From: Saprolegnia diclina VS20
Lineage: Eukaryota > Oomycota > Saprolegniomycetes > Saprolegniales > Saprolegniaceae
Direction: 5' to 3'
Length of the DNA: 56,989 bases
NCBI RefSeq assembly: GCF_000281045.1
Contig: NW_008246129.1
Span: 3,122 to 60,110, forward strand
Shown: piece by piece, positions 56,721 to 56,989 of the stretch
Layout of the letters: each line of letters opens with the position of its first letter
Numbering within the stretch: position 1 is the first letter of the stretch
Translations under genes and position numbers: made by a program
Notes under the pieces: generated by a model
Seen by the model: the letters and a program-made list of their open reading frames with translations, nothing else
Told to the model about the DNA's origin: nothing
The model's database searches: none

Positions 56721-56989
56721 TTACAACACGAGGTTGTGCATATGGTACTCCAACATGGGGGCGTCGTCGACGAGGCTGTCGGCATCTTCGCTCGTCGCAG
56801 CATGAATCTACCCACACGCAATCAGCCAAAGTCAACCACGTAGCGTACCCATGGAAGGACCGCAAAGAGGTGGTCGAGGCTCTCTTGGAACCCAATGGCT
56901 TCGTTAAAGTGCACGACCGACTTGTGCAACGAGAGCGAGTACGAGTGCGCGAGGCGGAAAAAGTTGGGTGAAAATAGCACCGGCACAAT
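56721..56989 (-). CDS. 3' end of an unrecognised gene (partial)
   Basis: It runs off the window edge. Reading inward from 56989, the exon gives FFRLAHSYSLSLHKSVVHF and ESLDHLFAVLPW. A 40-nt intron (about 56808-56847) then joins to IHAATSEDADSLVDD and the C-terminus EYHMHNLVL, stop at 56721. Helical and unrecognised. Too little is present to name a family. Confidence 0.55.

Overview
The window looks like nuclear DNA of an oomycete, most likely a Saprolegnia/Achlya/Aphanomyces-type water mould. Genes are densely packed on both strands. Almost all are split by very short GT..AG introns (about 35-60 nt, typically starting GTACG/GTAAG and ending TAG), coding DNA is GC-rich, and intergenic DNA is AT-richer with CCAAT boxes. 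A 7TM receptor fused to an INPP4-type phosphoinositide phosphatase and a sperm-tail PG-rich (SHIPPO) protein fit a flagellated oomycete. Because of the introns, I rebuilt most genes by joining exons by eye. Exon edges are model calls, but several models have been checked to be divisible by three and to keep family motifs in frame.

Layout, left to right. 0.3-5.2 kb: an RNA m5C methyltransferase of the NSUN family (+), convergent with a large unrecognised multi-exon gene (-). 5.8-8.9 kb: three paralogous small genes (84-108 aa), with a 433-bp non-coding element bearing 41-bp terminal inverted repeats among them. 9.1-14.8 kb: a katanin p60 AAA ATPase (-) and a guanylate-binding-protein-like gene (-) whose GTPase motifs are all degraded. 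16-24.3 kb: an unrecognised 704-aa protein (+), a GPCR-C2-INPP4 fusion (+), and a gene (-) that joins an aspartyl/asparaginyl beta-hydroxylase to a sulfotransferase. 25-27.4 kb: three tandem type-I membrane proteins sharing a ten-cysteine ectodomain. 27.7-34.8 kb: an F-box protein, three tandem thioredoxin-like genes (two with WSGPC instead of WCGPC), a SHIPPO-repeat protein, and a MYND zinc-finger protein (-).

35.1-56.5 kb is read here as one giant gene of about 21 kb, encoding roughly 6,000-6,500 residues. Its ectodomain runs: signal peptide, SBBP-like propeller repeats, repeated Calx-beta-like modules, a DNRLRE-like domain, discoidin (F5/8C)-like domains, a LamG-like domain, more Calx-beta-like modules, REJ/PKD-like segments, an EGF-like domain, and a GPS-type motif before the first membrane helix. 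Instead of a PLAT domain and channel, it continues into a chain of tetraspanin-like four-helix units with five CCG motifs, a polycystin-like membrane segment, an IQ motif and an EF-hand-like tail. The last 270 bp hold the 3' end of another minus-strand gene.

Functional themes are surface adhesion and sensing (giant protein, ten-cysteine family), phosphoinositide signalling (GPCR-INPP4), microtubules and flagella (katanin, SHIPPO), and local gene duplication (three separate triplets). No tRNA, rRNA, CRISPR array or autonomous transposon was seen.
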